From assembly GCF_030717945.1 (NCBI RefSeq), contig NZ_JAVAIM010000001.1, forward strand, positions 495,131 through 559,130: DNA of 64,000 nt, in the 5' to 3' direction. The notes under the pieces are model-generated. The model searched no databases. It saw only the letters and a program-made list of their open reading frames with translations, and was not told the origin of the DNA. The translations under genes and the position numbers were made by a program. The stretch is from Qipengyuania profundimaris. GTDB lineage: Bacteria; Pseudomonadota; Alphaproteobacteria; Sphingomonadales; Sphingomonadaceae. This document shows positions 28,220 to 37,348 of this stretch, one piece after another (within the stretch, counting starts at the first letter, position 1; every line of letters begins with the position of its first letter).

Positions 28220-29284
28220 ATGTCGTTGCTCGAAGCCAGAAAGACCTACAAGCCCTTCGAATATCCGTGGGCCTACGACTTCTGGAAGCGCCAGCAACAG
28301 ATCCACTGGATGCCCGAGGAAGTGCCCCTGGGCGAGGATTGCCGCGACTGGGCGCAGAAGATCACCGAGCACGAGCGCAATCTGCTCACGCAGATCTTCC
28401 GCTTCTTCACCCAGGCCGATGTCGAGGTGCAGGATTGCTACCACGACAAATACGGCCGCGTGTTCAAGCCGACCGAGGTGAAGATGATGCTCACCGCCTT
28501 CTCCAACATGGAGACGGTGCACATCGCGGCCTACAGCCACTTGCTCGACACGATCGGCATGCCCGAAAGCGAATATTCCGCCTTCCTCGAATATGAGGAA
28601 ATGAAGGACAAGCACGATTACCTGCAGGTCTTCGGCGTCGACACGGACGAGGATATCGCCCGCACGCTTGCGGCATTCGGCGGCTTTACCGAAGGCATGC
28701 AGCTGTTCGCCAGCTTCGCCATGCTGATGAACTTCCCGCGCTTCAACAAGATGAAGGGCATGGGCCAGATCGTCAGCTGGTCCGTCCGCGACGAGAGCCT
28801 GCATTGCGAAGGCATCATCCGCCTGTTCCACGAATTCGTGCGCGAGCGCGATTGCTACACCAAGGCGGTGAAGGAAGACATCATCGACATCTGCCAGAAG
28901 TCGGTGCGGCTGGAAGACAACTTCATCGACCTCGCCTTCGAAATGGGCCCGGTCAGCGGGATGACGCCGAAGGAAATCAAGAAATACATCCGCTACATCG
29001 CGGACTGGCGGCTGGGCCAGCTCGGCCTCCAGCCGATCTACATGGTGGACGACCACCCGCTGCCCTGGCTCGCCCCGCTGCTGAACGGCGTGGAGCACGC
29101 CAACTTCTTCGAACAGCGCGCGACCGAATATTCCAAGGGCGCGACCAAGGGCGACTGGAACACCGTGTGGTCCAGCTTCGACAAGCGCAACAAGGCCAAG
29201 GCCGCGAACGAGGAAGAGGCATCCGGTGAAGACGGCCCGGGCTTGTTCGGCGACGAGGCTGCGGGGAGCGTGGCGGCGGAGTGA
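28220..29284 (+). CDS. nrdB: Class I ribonucleoside-diphosphate reductase, small (radical) subunit
   Basis: A 354-residue diiron/tyrosyl-radical subunit that pairs with NrdA. The metal ligands are visible as D67, E98, H101 (METVH), E158 (FTEGM), E192 and H195 (DESLH). The radical tyrosine is Y105, four residues after H101, as in the enterobacterial enzyme. The N terminus has no ATP-cone either. The C-terminal 30 residues are acidic and would carry the NrdA-binding tail. The ATG at 28220 is preceded by CGGAGATCACAAG. The FRG-domain gene starts 15 bp after the stop, possibly by read-through. Confidence 0.96.
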   Translation: MSLLEARKTYKPFEYPWAYDFWKRQQQIHWMPEEVPLGEDCRDWAQKITEHERNLLTQIFRFFTQADVEVQDCYHDKYGRVFKPTEVKMMLTAFSNMETVHIAAYSHLLDTIGMPESEYSAFLEYEEMKDKHDYLQVFGVDTDEDIARTLAAFGGFTEGMQLFASFAMLMNFPRFNKMKGMGQIVSWSVRDESLHCEGIIRLFHEFVRERDCYTKAVKEDIIDICQKSVRLEDNFIDLAFEMGPVSGMTPKEIKKYIRYIADWRLGQLGLQPIYMVDDHPLPWLAPLLNGVEHANFFEQRATEYSKGATKGDWNTVWSSFDKRNKAKAANEEEASGEDGPGLFGDEAAGSVAAE

Positions 29285-29299
29285 AGCAAGGCTAACCAT

Positions 29300-30442
29300 A
29301 TGCCGCTAGTCGCCGGCCAATGGACAGGCTGCACACCCGATAACGTGGTTGGACAATTTCCTAACGCCATCATCGATTTGGATGATGGCGATAAGGTTGC
29401 GCGAGGTACGGCCCGAGTTTTCACCGCTGACGGATCGCCGGGGGTAACGTGCGAATTTGAACTACCGCGAGAATTTACGCACCACGAATTGAGAGGGGTC
29501 CAATTATACTGGATGCCTCCCGGTCAAGCGACGATGCTCAATACCAGTCAAATCAAAGCGGCATTTCCAGATTATCAATTTCCAGAAACTATCAATCTTC
29601 GTTTCGTTCTTGATGGCGATGAGCTGTCGGTGAATTGGCAGACCGAACCAGATAATTCGGGCCAAGTCACCTTTCAAAGAAGTCCGACTGGCACAGAGTC
29701 GTCCCTGAGAGCAGATAATATGAGCTGGGCGGAGTTTAAGGATTTTGCACTTAAACAGGCGCCGCAAGCCTTTGTCTATCGTGGGCAGCCAGAACCCTTT
29801 CGGTTGCGAACCGCATTCCATCGAACCTATCGGAAAGATTTGATCCGATATGTTATAGAGGATATTCCAACCGCACATCGGCAATTGAGCGCTCGCACCA
29901 GTCATTTCTTTGATGCAAACAATCCCCAGCAAATGGGAGCGTTTTGGAATTTACTTCAGCATCACGGCTATCCGACACCACTTTTAGACTGGACGTACTC
30001 TCCTTTCGTTGCTGCGTTTTTCGCTTTTCGGCGTAGAAAATCCTCTGACTCTAGAAGCGACAAGGTGCGAATTTTCGCGTTTGATCGAGACGGTTGGAGC
30101 AAGCAATTTGCGCAGCTGGATACAGTTAATTTCGCGCCCCTTCATTTCTCTCTTTTTGAGGCAATTTCCTTAGAAAACGCTAGAGCGATACCCCAACAAG
30201 CTATATCTACGCTTACCAACGTGGACGATGTCGAAACGCTTATAGGCAGGATCGAAAACTCATCGGGCAAGACTTTTTTAAAGGCAATCGACCTGCCAGC
30301 AGAAAACAGATCGGAAATCATGGTAGAATTAAGCCTTATGGGCATAACTGCCGGTTCACTTTTCCCTGGCTTGGATGGGGCTTGTGAGGAATTGATGGGA
30401 CGGTTTTTCCATCATCAATTGCCGCCGCTGAAAGCTGACTGA
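29300..30442 (+). CDS. FRG domain-containing protein, probably acquired
   Basis: A 380-residue cytoplasmic protein. The C-terminal 230 residues match the FRG domain: AFVYRGQPEPFRLRTAFHR (about 157-175), then LLQHHGYPTPLLDWTYSPFVAAFFAF (about 220-245). The N-terminal 140 residues are a beta-rich region I do not recognise. Base composition is clearly AT-richer than either neighbour and codon use differs (frequent AAT, TTA, AGA), which suggests recent transfer. FRG-domain proteins often turn up in defence and accessory islands, but their activity is not settled. It ends 2 bp from the convergent nuclease gene. No partner gene accompanies it. Confidence 0.82.
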   Translation: MPLVAGQWTGCTPDNVVGQFPNAIIDLDDGDKVARGTARVFTADGSPGVTCEFELPREFTHHELRGVQLYWMPPGQATMLNTSQIKAAFPDYQFPETINLRFVLDGDELSVNWQTEPDNSGQVTFQRSPTGTESSLRADNMSWAEFKDFALKQAPQAFVYRGQPEPFRLRTAFHRTYRKDLIRYVIEDIPTAHRQLSARTSHFFDANNPQQMGAFWNLLQHHGYPTPLLDWTYSPFVAAFFAFRRRKSSDSRSDKVRIFAFDRDGWSKQFAQLDTVNFAPLHFSLFEAISLENARAIPQQAISTLTNVDDVETLIGRIENSSGKTFLKAIDLPAENRSEIMVELSLMGITAGSLFPGLDGACEELMGRFFHHQLPPLKAD

Positions 30443-30444
30443 AT

Positions 30445-31029
30445 TCAACACCACCCCCCTCTCCATCCGCCCCAATAGCCCCGCGCGCCGCCTTCGGTGC
30501 GCATGAAGTCCGCCAGCCGGTCCTCGCTGCCGTCGGGGCGGATGCGAGTGAGGGTTCTAAGCGCCCGGCCGTAGCGGTCGGTGGGATCGTCCAGCCGGGC
30601 GGTCATTTCGAAGGGGCCGCGATTGAGCCAGCCTTGCAGTGCGCGGGTCGAGGCTTCGGCCTGCGCCGCCTCCGCCGGGCACTGGGCGTCCCGCTCCGCC
30701 GTGTCGATGCCGACCACGCGCACGCTGGTCTGCCCCATCTTGAACGTGTCCCCGTCGATCACGCAGTAATAGCCGCGGCCCGGCCCGCAGCGGGTAAAGC
30801 GTCCCTCGATCACCTGCGCCTCGCTCGACAGGAAACCGGGCGCGGGAAAGGCGCCGGGCAGGGCGAATATGTAGCACAGCGTCGCCAGCACGATCAGCAG
30901 GACATACGGCCGCACCGCCGCCCACGCTGCCATCCACCCCGACCGCCGCCGCCCGAACTTCGCAGGCCGGACCTTTCTCGGCTTGCGGGCCTTGCGCCGT
31001 TTCGGATCGAAGCGAGGAAGCTTTCCCAT
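30445..31029 (-). CDS. Membrane-anchored thermonuclease-family (SNase-like) protein
   Basis: A 194-residue protein. A very basic N terminus (residues 1-30) precedes one transmembrane helix (about 40-60), so the nuclease-like domain is periplasmic. That domain begins YYCVIDGDTFKMG and includes VRVVGIDTAERD and DRYGRAL, matching staphylococcal-nuclease signatures (first catalytic Asp and the Arg in GIDTAE/RYGR context). The last residues GGWRGGWC are glycine/tryptophan-rich. It could be a nuclease or only a nucleic-acid-binding SN domain. Confidence 0.85.
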   Translation of the reverse strand: MGKLPRFDPKRRKARKPRKVRPAKFGRRRSGWMAAWAAVRPYVLLIVLATLCYIFALPGAFPAPGFLSSEAQVIEGRFTRCGPGRGYYCVIDGDTFKMGQTSVRVVGIDTAERDAQCPAEAAQAEASTRALQGWLNRGPFEMTARLDDPTDRYGRALRTLTRIRPDGSEDRLADFMRTEGGARGYWGGWRGGWC

Positions 31030-31266
31030 CGCACGAGCCGATAGCGCGGGTAGCAGGTTTTGCCAGAGTGGCGCAACCGAGCGGCTGGCTTGCCCAGAGT
31101 GTCTCGTCCATCCAACCCACGGTTTTTACTGCCTTTCAGGGGGCCTGACCCGTTTCCCGCCCCTACTGGCGCGAAAGCGCGATGTAGCCGCAACCATTAG
31201 CCGCCCCAATGCTTGGTTTGGTGTGGATCGGTATTTCCCGGCCTGCATCATCCAAAGGAATTTTCC

Positions 31267-31413
31267 ATGGACAATAAAGACAAGAAACCCGGCCAGGCCC
31301 AGCAGGGCGGCAAGGGTTCGAACGACCACGACAAGCAGCCGCAGCAGCAGGGCGACAAGTCCAAGCAGCAGGACGGCGGCAAGTCGGACGACAAGGCGCG
31401 TCAGCCCAAGTAG
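31267..31413 (+). CDS. Very short Lys/Gln/Asp-rich hydrophilic peptide
   Basis: A 48-residue peptide made almost only of Lys, Gln, Asp, Gly, Ser and Asn (for example QPQQQGDKSKQQDGGKSDD). It must be unstructured. The ATG at 31267 has an AAGGA ribosome-binding site and a strong GC hairpin follows at 31449, so it looks like a true single gene. Similar in style to the acidic peptide at 27708; a stress or protectant role is guesswork. Confidence 0.65.
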   Translation: MDNKDKKPGQAQQGGKGSNDHDKQPQQQGDKSKQQDGGKSDDKARQPK

Positions 31414-31448
31414 CTCGCGCTAGCGCCCCGCCTTACGGCGCAAATTCG

Positions 31449-31477
31449 GCGGCCGCCCCGGTCAAAGGGGCGGCCGC
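31449..31477 (+). terminator. GC-rich terminator hairpin
   Basis: A perfect 11-bp stem (GCGGCCGCCCC at 31449-31459, GGGGCGGCCGC at 31467-31477) with a 7-nt loop, followed by TGTCGTTTGG. It ends the short hydrophilic gene and lies 69 bp from the convergent gene's stop. Confidence 0.75.
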
Positions 31478-31545
31478 TGTCGTTTGGATCCTATCCAGTT
31501 TGCGCCTTTTCCGCCGAGTTACTCAGGCGAGCCGGACATTTCCGG

Positions 31546-32265
31546 TCAGGTGCCCGACTTCTTCTCGACCCATTCCGCGAAATCCTTCGAATAGGCATCG
31601 CGCAGTTCGATCTTCGCGGTTTCCACCATGGTCTCGTCCTTGGGCGGGAATTCCTCGAGCGGGTTCTTCACCTGCCCCTTGCCGTCACTGACAAGAGTAT
31701 CGCCATCGAACTGGCGGTAATGCCAGCCGGTGAACAGGTTCGATCCGTACATCATCGCCTTGTGATAGAAGATGTGGGTGGTGATCAGCTCGGCGTAGCA
31801 GGGATTGGTCGATGCGGTCAGCCGCTCGCCCTGCTTGATCTTGGCGTTCATCGCCTTGACCTGCGCCTTGAGTTCCTTGTTGCCCTTCAGGTCCTCGTTC
31901 CAGGGCGTCGGCTCCTGCACGATCACGCGATATTCGCTGGCGTCGAGGCCGAGCTTGGCGAGATAGTCGAGCTTCTCGAGCTCCTCCAGCTGCACCTGCG
32001 GGCCGAGGTAATCACGCATCAGGTCCTTCACTGTGCGCACGCCCTTGGCATGGCCTGCTTGGTCGATCGCCGCCCCGATCAGGCCGAAGCCGCTGAACAG
32101 GCCCATCTTGACCCCGAGGTAATTCTCGGTCGGCCAGACGTGCAATTCGCACTGCGCCTCGGCAGTAGGTGCCACCGCAGCTTGCGTTGCACCTTGCGTG
32201 TCCTGCGCGGCAACCGGCATGCCGGCAGCCAATGCGACGGCGCACAGCGCGCCGCGCAAACTCAT
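31546..32265 (-). CDS. Periplasmic hypothetical protein
   Basis: A 239-residue protein with a Sec signal peptide (residues 1-20, ending GMPVAA-QD). The mature part has two cysteines (EAQCELHVWP and TNPCYAELI) likely to pair. It is a mixed alpha/beta sequence with a lysine-rich segment (KGNKELKAQVKAMNAKIKQGERL). I do not recognise a domain. It is beside a predicted lipoprotein gene on the same strand (117 bp upstream), which may be functionally unrelated. Confidence 0.75.
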   Translation of the reverse strand: MSLRGALCAVALAAGMPVAAQDTQGATQAAVAPTAEAQCELHVWPTENYLGVKMGLFSGFGLIGAAIDQAGHAKGVRTVKDLMRDYLGPQVQLEELEKLDYLAKLGLDASEYRVIVQEPTPWNEDLKGNKELKAQVKAMNAKIKQGERLTASTNPCYAELITTHIFYHKAMMYGSNLFTGWHYRQFDGDTLVSDGKGQVKNPLEEFPPKDETMVETAKIELRDAYSKDFAEWVEKKSGT

Positions 32266-32382
32266 GCTTTTAATGGTCGAATGTCCCCCGTGCACCGAAG
32301 CCCGATGCCCCGGTGACAGCACGCTATTTACTGCCGAAAAAATCGGTCGGCAATCGGGATTCGTATCGGCCCCGTTCTGTCC

Positions 32383-33042
32383 TTACCACCCCCAGGCGGG
32401 CGGGGGCGGGGTGACCGGTGTGCTCGCGTCGATCTCGACACGGAACAGGCGCGTGGGGTCGTTCGCGCGCGTCAGCTGGTAGGCGAAGCGCGCGTCGGGA
32501 TCGCTCGCCGGGTCGACCTCGATCCGCCAGACATTGGTGAGCGAGGCGTCCAGCCCTTCGCGCCGAAACAGCGCGATGCTTTCCTCGTCCACCGGGAAGT
32601 CCTGGCCCCGCGCACTGCCGCTCGCCAGTTCGGTGGTGCCGCCATAGAAGGTCACGGCATCGGGCTCGCCATCTTCGTGGCGGTGGTCGTGTTTGAGGGT
32701 CAGGCGCGTGGTCGTCGTCTGCGCGGCGTTGGAAATCGTCTCGCGCGTCACGATCCATGTGCGGCTTCGGTTCCAGACAGGTTGCTCGACTGCCGTTTCC
32801 ATATCGCTTTCGACATGGAAGGCGATGGCTACGCGGTCCTCGCTGCACTCCGCCCAATGGGCCACCATGCGCTTGCCCGCCCAGTCGGCATCGCGCGCAT
32901 CCTCGCTTGCCAGGCCGCCTTCATAGGCTTTCCCGCAATGGCTCGTCAGCGCCTGCCAGAACCGGTCCTGCGACGTTTCGCTTGGCGCGGTGGTGGCGCA
33001 GGCGATAAGGAGAAGGGCGGCGAGGGGCACAAGGTGTTTCAT
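32383..33042 (-). CDS. Predicted lipoprotein of unknown function
   Basis: A 219-residue protein with a lipobox LLLIAC (lipidated cysteine at about residue 15). The first mature part (DRFWQALTSHCGKAYEGGLASED) resembles sphingomonad secreted proteins that start with a conserved FW..L....G.AY.G region. The rest looks beta-rich with HDHRHEDGEPDAVTFYGG. The C terminus is proline-rich (TPVTPPPPAWGW). No enzyme motif is visible. Confidence 0.75.
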   Translation of the reverse strand: MKHLVPLAALLLIACATTAPSETSQDRFWQALTSHCGKAYEGGLASEDARDADWAGKRMVAHWAECSEDRVAIAFHVESDMETAVEQPVWNRSRTWIVTRETISNAAQTTTTRLTLKHDHRHEDGEPDAVTFYGGTTELASGSARGQDFPVDEESIALFRREGLDASLTNVWRIEVDPASDPDARFAYQLTRANDPTRLFRVEIDASTPVTPPPPAWGW

Positions 33043-33338
33043 GATCCCGGTGCTAGCAGAGCGCGAGCAGCCCGGCCCGCATTTTCCTACTTGGCCGGAA
33101 AATGCTTGGATGCCTCCATGCGAGCCTTCCCTGCCCTGGTCGATAGTCCGTTTGCGGAGAGGCCGTGGGCGCGGGAAAGTTTTTCGCGCCAGGACAGTGG
33201 TCCATGCGGTCCATGTCGCGGTACTGGCCCTCGGCAAGTCCAACTATTGTCCAACACTGCTCTGGCGATCCTTGCAGGAGCCGTCCGGAACGTCGGCGCG
33301 GGTTCGTTCATTGGTACGCAAACAGTGGAGACCCGAGA
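33043..33338. other. Intergenic region with a perfect 9-bp hairpin
   Basis: This 296-bp divergent gap holds promoters for the lipoprotein gene and the 97-residue membrane protein. The only clear structure is GCATTTTCC (33079-33087) / GGAAAATGC (33097-33105) with a 9-nt loop, about 40 bp upstream of the lipoprotein start. It could be an operator; it has no T-run. Confidence 0.5.
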
Positions 33339-33632
33339 ATGACCGATCCCGTTCCCGACACCAAGCCTCACACCCGCTGGATGTGGGTGGGCATCATCGT
33401 GCTGTTGGCCGTGGCGGCCGTCATCATGTTCCTCAATCCCGATGGCGACGAGACGGTCGAGACGATCCCCGACGCTGCGATAACGACGCAGGAAGAGCGG
33501 CTGAACCAGCCCATCCGCGAGGACGCGGACGTCTCCGGCGTGACGATGGAAGGCGAAGATCCGACGCTGGGTGACGATGTCATCGTGGCCGAGGGCGACG
33601 AGCCCGCCACAGAAGCGCCTGCCACCGAGTAA
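33339..33632 (+). CDS. Single-pass membrane protein with acidic tail
   Basis: A 97-residue protein: a short charged N terminus, one transmembrane helix (about residues 15-33, MWVGIIVLLAVAAVIMFL) and a strongly acidic tail (GDETVETIPDAAI through EGDEPATEAPATE). The topology would put the tail in the periplasm. No family recognised. The ATG at 33339 starts a sensible protein but the ribosome-binding site (GGAGACCCGAGA) is only moderate. It ends 78 bp before argB and may be in the same transcript. Confidence 0.7.
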   Translation: MTDPVPDTKPHTRWMWVGIIVLLAVAAVIMFLNPDGDETVETIPDAAITTQEERLNQPIREDADVSGVTMEGEDPTLGDDVIVAEGDEPATEAPATE

Positions 33633-33710
33633 GCGCATCGCCTCGCAAACGGGCTTCCCCCTGTAGCCGCGCCCCGCTAGGGCACGGCTGCATTGAGGAG
33701 GCTCCCCATC

Positions 33711-34616
33711 ATGGCCGGTGACACCGCGGCAGGCCGCGACATCCACGCAAAAGCGGAAACGCTGATCGAGGCGCTGCCCTATTTCCAGCGCTATGCGGGG
33801 CGCAGCTTCGTGGTGAAATACGGCGGCAACGCCATGGGCGACGAGCGCGCCGCGCGCGAGTTCGCAGAGGATGTCGTGCTGCTGAAGGCTGTCGGGATCA
33901 ACCCGGTGGTCGTCCACGGCGGCGGCCCGCAGATCGGCGCGATGCTGGAAAAGCTTGGCGTCGAAACGACCTTCGTCGACGGGCTGCGCGTGACCGACAA
34001 GCAGACGGCTGACGTCGCCGAAATGGTGCTGTCGGGCGCCATCAACAAGGCAATCGTCGGCTCCATCGCGCGCGCCGGGGGCAAGGCGATCGGCATCAGT
34101 GGCAAGGATGGCGGACTCGTTACCGCGAAGAAGCTGGCGCGGACGGTCAAGGATCCTGATAGCAATATCGAGAAGGCGCTCGATCTCGGTTTCGTCGGCG
34201 AACCTGCCAAAGTCGATACGACCGTGCTGGAAACCGCGACGGCGGCGGGCATGATCCCGGTCGTCGCGCCGATCGGCGTCGGCGAGGACGGGCATACCTA
34301 CAACATCAACGCGGACACCATGGCGGGCGCGTTGGCGGCGGCGCTCGGCGCGGCGCGCCTGCTGCTGCTGACCGACGTGACAGGCGTGCTCGACAAGCAG
34401 GGCAATCTGCTCACTGACCTGACCCCTGCCGATATCGCGCGTCTGCGCGACGACGGCACGATCAGCGGCGGGATGATCCCCAAGCTGGAAACCTGCGTCA
34501 GCGCGGTGGAGGCGGGCTGCGAGGCGGCGGTCGTTCTCGACGGGCGGGTGCCGCATGCGATGCTGCTGGAATTCTTCACCGCGCGCGGCGCAGGTACGTT
34601 GGTCAGCGCGGGATAG
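33711..34616 (+). CDS. argB: Acetylglutamate kinase
   Basis: A 301-residue amino-acid kinase phosphorylating N-acetyl-L-glutamate, the second step of arginine synthesis. The nucleotide-binding start [10 protein letters not shown] and the substrate loop [11 protein letters not shown] are clear. Later motifs include [23 protein letters not shown] and [11 protein letters not shown], and the C-terminal [10 protein letters not shown]. An N-terminal helix of about 25 residues fits the arginine-inhibited hexameric type. The ATG at 33711 follows GAGGAGG; a TTG six codons upstream overlaps that site and is unlikely. First gene of a rightward operon with yggT, folD, a lipoprotein and marC. Confidence 0.97.
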   Translation: MAGDTAAGRDIHAKAETLIEALPYFQRYAGRSFVVKYGGNAMGDERAAREFAEDVVLLKAVGINPVVVHGGGPQIGAMLEKLGVETTFVDGLRVTDKQTADVAEMVLSGAINKAIVGSIARAGGKAIGISGKDGGLVTAKKLARTVKDPDSNIEKALDLGFVGEPAKVDTTVLETATAAGMIPVVAPIGVGEDGHTYNINADTMAGALAAALGAARLLLLTDVTGVLDKQGNLLTDLTPADIARLRDDGTISGGMIPKLETCVSAVEAGCEAAVVLDGRVPHAMLLEFFTARGAGTLVSAG

Positions 34617-34696
34617 ACGCCATTCAAGGCTTGGCGCAGGGTGCGTCAGGCGTGTAGGACACCGGCCATTGGCCGCCACAAGGGAAGAAGGGTTCG

Positions 34697-34990
34697 ATGC
34701 AGGCTCTGCTCACCATCTACAACATCATCTCCATGCTCGCGAGCGCGCTGATCATGCTGGTCATCATCCAGTTCATCATCGGCTTGCTGTTCGCCTTCAA
34801 CGTGGTCGGGCGCAATGAATTCCTGATGAGCTTCTACGACGCCATCAACCGGCTGCTCGATCCGCTCTTCCGGCCGATCCGGCGCTTCATGCCGAACACC
34901 GGAACGATCGATTTCTCCCCGCTGGTGCTGATCTTGCTGGTCAATGTGGTGCTGATCGTCCTCGACGGCATCATCCGGGGCATGGCGTGA
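34697..34990 (+). CDS. YggT family membrane protein
   Basis: A 97-residue protein with two transmembrane segments (about 5-37 and 75-95) and the family motif [25 protein letters not shown] between them. YggT proteins are small inner-membrane proteins linked to osmotic tolerance or division placement depending on the organism. Its stop overlaps the folD GTG start by 4 bp. Confidence 0.92.
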   Translation: MQALLTIYNIISMLASALIMLVIIQFIIGLLFAFNVVGRNEFLMSFYDAINRLLDPLFRPIRRFMPNTGTIDFSPLVLILLVNVVLIVLDGIIRGMA

Positions 34991-35886
34991 GCGAAGCGCA
35001 GGTCATCGACGGCAAGGCCTTCGCCGCGAAGCTGCGCGAGCGTGTGGGCGAGCAGGCGGCGAAGTTCGAGGCCGCGAGCGGGCGCAAGGCCGGCCTCGCC
35101 GTAGTGCTGGTAGGCGAGGACCCGGCGAGCCAGGTCTATGTCCGCTCTAAGCACAAGGCGACCGTAGCGGCGGGCATGGAAAGCTTCGAGCATCGCCTGC
35201 CTGCGGATACGAGCGACACCGACTTGCTGGCGCTGGTCGAGCAGCTCAACGCCGATCCCGCCGTGGACGGCATTCTCGTCCAGCTGCCGCTCCCCGACCA
35301 TCTCGACGAGCAGACGGTGATCGCCGCGATCAGTCCGGACAAGGACGTCGACGGCTTCCACGTGACCAATGCGGGCCGGTTGGCGGTCGGCCAGAGCGGG
35401 TTCGTGCCCTGCACTCCGCTCGGCTGCATGATGCTGTTGACCGACCGGCTCGGCGATCTGTCGGGACTGGAAGCGGTCGTCATTGGTCGTTCGAACATCG
35501 TCGGCAAGCCGATGGCGCAGCTGCTGCTCGACGCCAATGCTACGGTCACAATCGCGCATAGCCGCACGAAGGACCTGCCGGGCGTGGTCAAGCGCGCCGA
35601 TATCGTCGTCGCTGCCGTGGGGCGCGCGGAAATGGTCAAGGCCGACTGGCTCAAGGACGGTGCCACCGTAATCGACGTCGGCATCAACCGCCTTCCGCCT
35701 GCCGAGGGCGCGGAGAAAGGCCGGCTGGTCGGCGATGTCGATTATGCCGGCGCGCAAGGCGTTGCAGGCGCGATCACTCCGGTGCCGGGCGGGGTCGGGC
35801 CGATGACCATCGCCGTCCTGCTCCGCAACACGGTGGTCGCGGCCTTTCGCAACGAGGGGCTCGACCTGCCCGAGGGCACGATATGA
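34987..35886 (+). CDS. folD: Methylenetetrahydrofolate dehydrogenase / methenyltetrahydrofolate cyclohydrolase
   Basis: A 299-residue bifunctional one-carbon enzyme. The catalytic lysine lies in YVRSKHKA and the substrate aspartate in DKDVDGFH, followed by PCTPLGCM. The NADP-binding motif is [18 protein letters not shown], and the signature [10 protein letters not shown] is near the C terminus. The start is GTG at 34987, coupled to the yggT stop. The lipoprotein gene overlaps its end (ATGA). Confidence 0.98.
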   Translation: MSEAQVIDGKAFAAKLRERVGEQAAKFEAASGRKAGLAVVLVGEDPASQVYVRSKHKATVAAGMESFEHRLPADTSDTDLLALVEQLNADPAVDGILVQLPLPDHLDEQTVIAAISPDKDVDGFHVTNAGRLAVGQSGFVPCTPLGCMMLLTDRLGDLSGLEAVVIGRSNIVGKPMAQLLLDANATVTIAHSRTKDLPGVVKRADIVVAAVGRAEMVKADWLKDGATVIDVGINRLPPAEGAEKGRLVGDVDYAGAQGVAGAITPVPGGVGPMTIAVLLRNTVVAAFRNEGLDLPEGTI

Positions 35887-36623
35887 GACTGGCCGTGCTC
35901 GCCATCGCACTGGCGCTGGCGGGGTGCACCAGTCGCTCCTATTCGGACGACCATTACCAGCGACTGATGCGTTCGGCACCGGGGGCCGCCCAGCCGAGCC
36001 GTATCGTCGCACGCGAAAGCGAGATGGTGCGCGCCGTGCAAGACGAGGGGCGGTTCTCTGCTTCGCTGGAATTTGCCGCATCGGGCGCGAAGGTGCTTTC
36101 GGCATCCGGCGAGCGCTTGGCAGCCGAGTATGTGCCCGGCCTCGACGACAGCGAAATGGTCGCCGCCTGGTCGCCTGGCCTGGTCTGGATGAGCTGCGAT
36201 GGCGAATTCGCAGTCAGCCAAGGCCGCTTCCAGAATGCGACCGGCGATGTCGGCAGCTATCTGACATCTTGGCGGCGCGCACGCGATGGCGACTACGAGT
36301 GGCTCCACAACGCAGCGGCGCTCGACGATCCCCAGCCGCCACGTGAAGCAAGCTCCGCTGTGTCCGACCCGAATGCAATCGTGGTCGAAGGCCTGGAGTC
36401 CGTCGATGGCAATGTGAGCGATTGCACCGCGCCGACGAGTGCTGCGCCACCGGTGGCCGAGGGTTCGGCGGCGACGAACTCGCCGGACGGTACGCTCTCA
36501 TGGCGGTGGGGGTATTCCGGCTCCGCCCGCATCTTCCGGCTCCACGCCTTCACCGAAGGCCGATGGTCACTGGTCGTGGACGAGCGTTGGCCCGCCGATT
36601 TGCGAGCAGCCGCCAACCAATGA
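35883..36623 (+). CDS. Predicted lipoprotein in the argB-folD-marC operon
   Basis: A 246-residue protein with a lipobox LALAGC (C15). The remainder is mixed, with three further cysteines (MSCDGEF, SDCTAP and the lipidated one counted separately) and a disordered Ala/Pro/Ser stretch around 180-200 before a beta-type end ([30 protein letters not shown]). I recall no family name. It is embedded in the operon by ATGA overlaps on both sides (with folD before and marC after). Confidence 0.78.
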   Translation: MRLAVLAIALALAGCTSRSYSDDHYQRLMRSAPGAAQPSRIVARESEMVRAVQDEGRFSASLEFAASGAKVLSASGERLAAEYVPGLDDSEMVAAWSPGLVWMSCDGEFAVSQGRFQNATGDVGSYLTSWRRARDGDYEWLHNAAALDDPQPPREASSAVSDPNAIVVEGLESVDGNVSDCTAPTSAAPPVAEGSAATNSPDGTLSWRWGYSGSARIFRLHAFTEGRWSLVVDERWPADLRAAANQ

Positions 36624-37243
36624 CCGCTCTCTTCCTCTCCGCCTTCATCACGCTGTTCGTGGTGATCGACCCGCCGGGCTGCGCTCCGATTTATGCCGGG
36701 CTGACCAAGGGCGCGACCTCTGCGCAGCGCCGCAATATGGCGATCCGCGCCTGCGTGATTGCGGCGGTCATCCTGCTGGTCTTCGCCCTGTTCGGCGAAC
36801 AATTGCTCGGCGCACTGCATATCGAACTCGATAGCTTCCGCATCGCGGGCGGGTTGATGCTGTTCTGGATCGCCTTCGAGATGGTGTTCGAGAAACGCAC
36901 CCAGCGGCGCGAGGACCGCGCGCAAAAGGTCGCGGCGACGCCCGAGGTCGAGGATGTCTCGGTCTTCCCAATGGCCATTCCGATGCTCGCCGGACCCGGC
37001 GCGATCGCCGCCATCATGCTGTTGATGAACGAGGCGCAGGGGCTCAACCAATCGCTGGTAGTGCTCGGCGCGCTCGGCGCCGTTCTCGTCATTACCATGC
37101 TCGCCCTGATCGCCGCCGGACCGCTGATGCGCCTGTTCGGCGACAAGGTGGAAGCCGCCGTCACCCGTGTGCTAGGCGTGCTCTTGGCCGCACTCGCCGC
37201 GCAATATGTGATCGACGGACTGCGCGGAAGCTTCGGGCTCTAA
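36620..37243 (+). CDS. MarC family membrane protein
   Basis: A 207-residue protein with six hydrophobic segments in the MarC/UPF0056 layout. The signatures FVVIDPPGCAPIYAGLT near the start and FPMAIPMLAGPGAIAAIML in the middle are diagnostic. The family's role in drug resistance has been questioned and its transport substrate is unsettled. Last gene of the operon. A GTGCAGC/GCTGCAC palindrome (37296-37311) follows about 50 bp downstream without a T-run. Confidence 0.92.
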   Translation: MTALFLSAFITLFVVIDPPGCAPIYAGLTKGATSAQRRNMAIRACVIAAVILLVFALFGEQLLGALHIELDSFRIAGGLMLFWIAFEMVFEKRTQRREDRAQKVAATPEVEDVSVFPMAIPMLAGPGAIAAIMLLMNEAQGLNQSLVVLGALGAVLVITMLALIAAGPLMRLFGDKVEAAVTRVLGVLLAALAAQYVIDGLRGSFGL

Positions 37244-37348
37244 ATAAGGCCCCGAGCCAGCAGGCGAGGCAAGCGCGACCGCGCGCCCGCAGCGGGTGCA
37301 GCTTGCTGCACGTCTAGCGAGGACCGACCGGCGGATGCCGGTTGGCAA

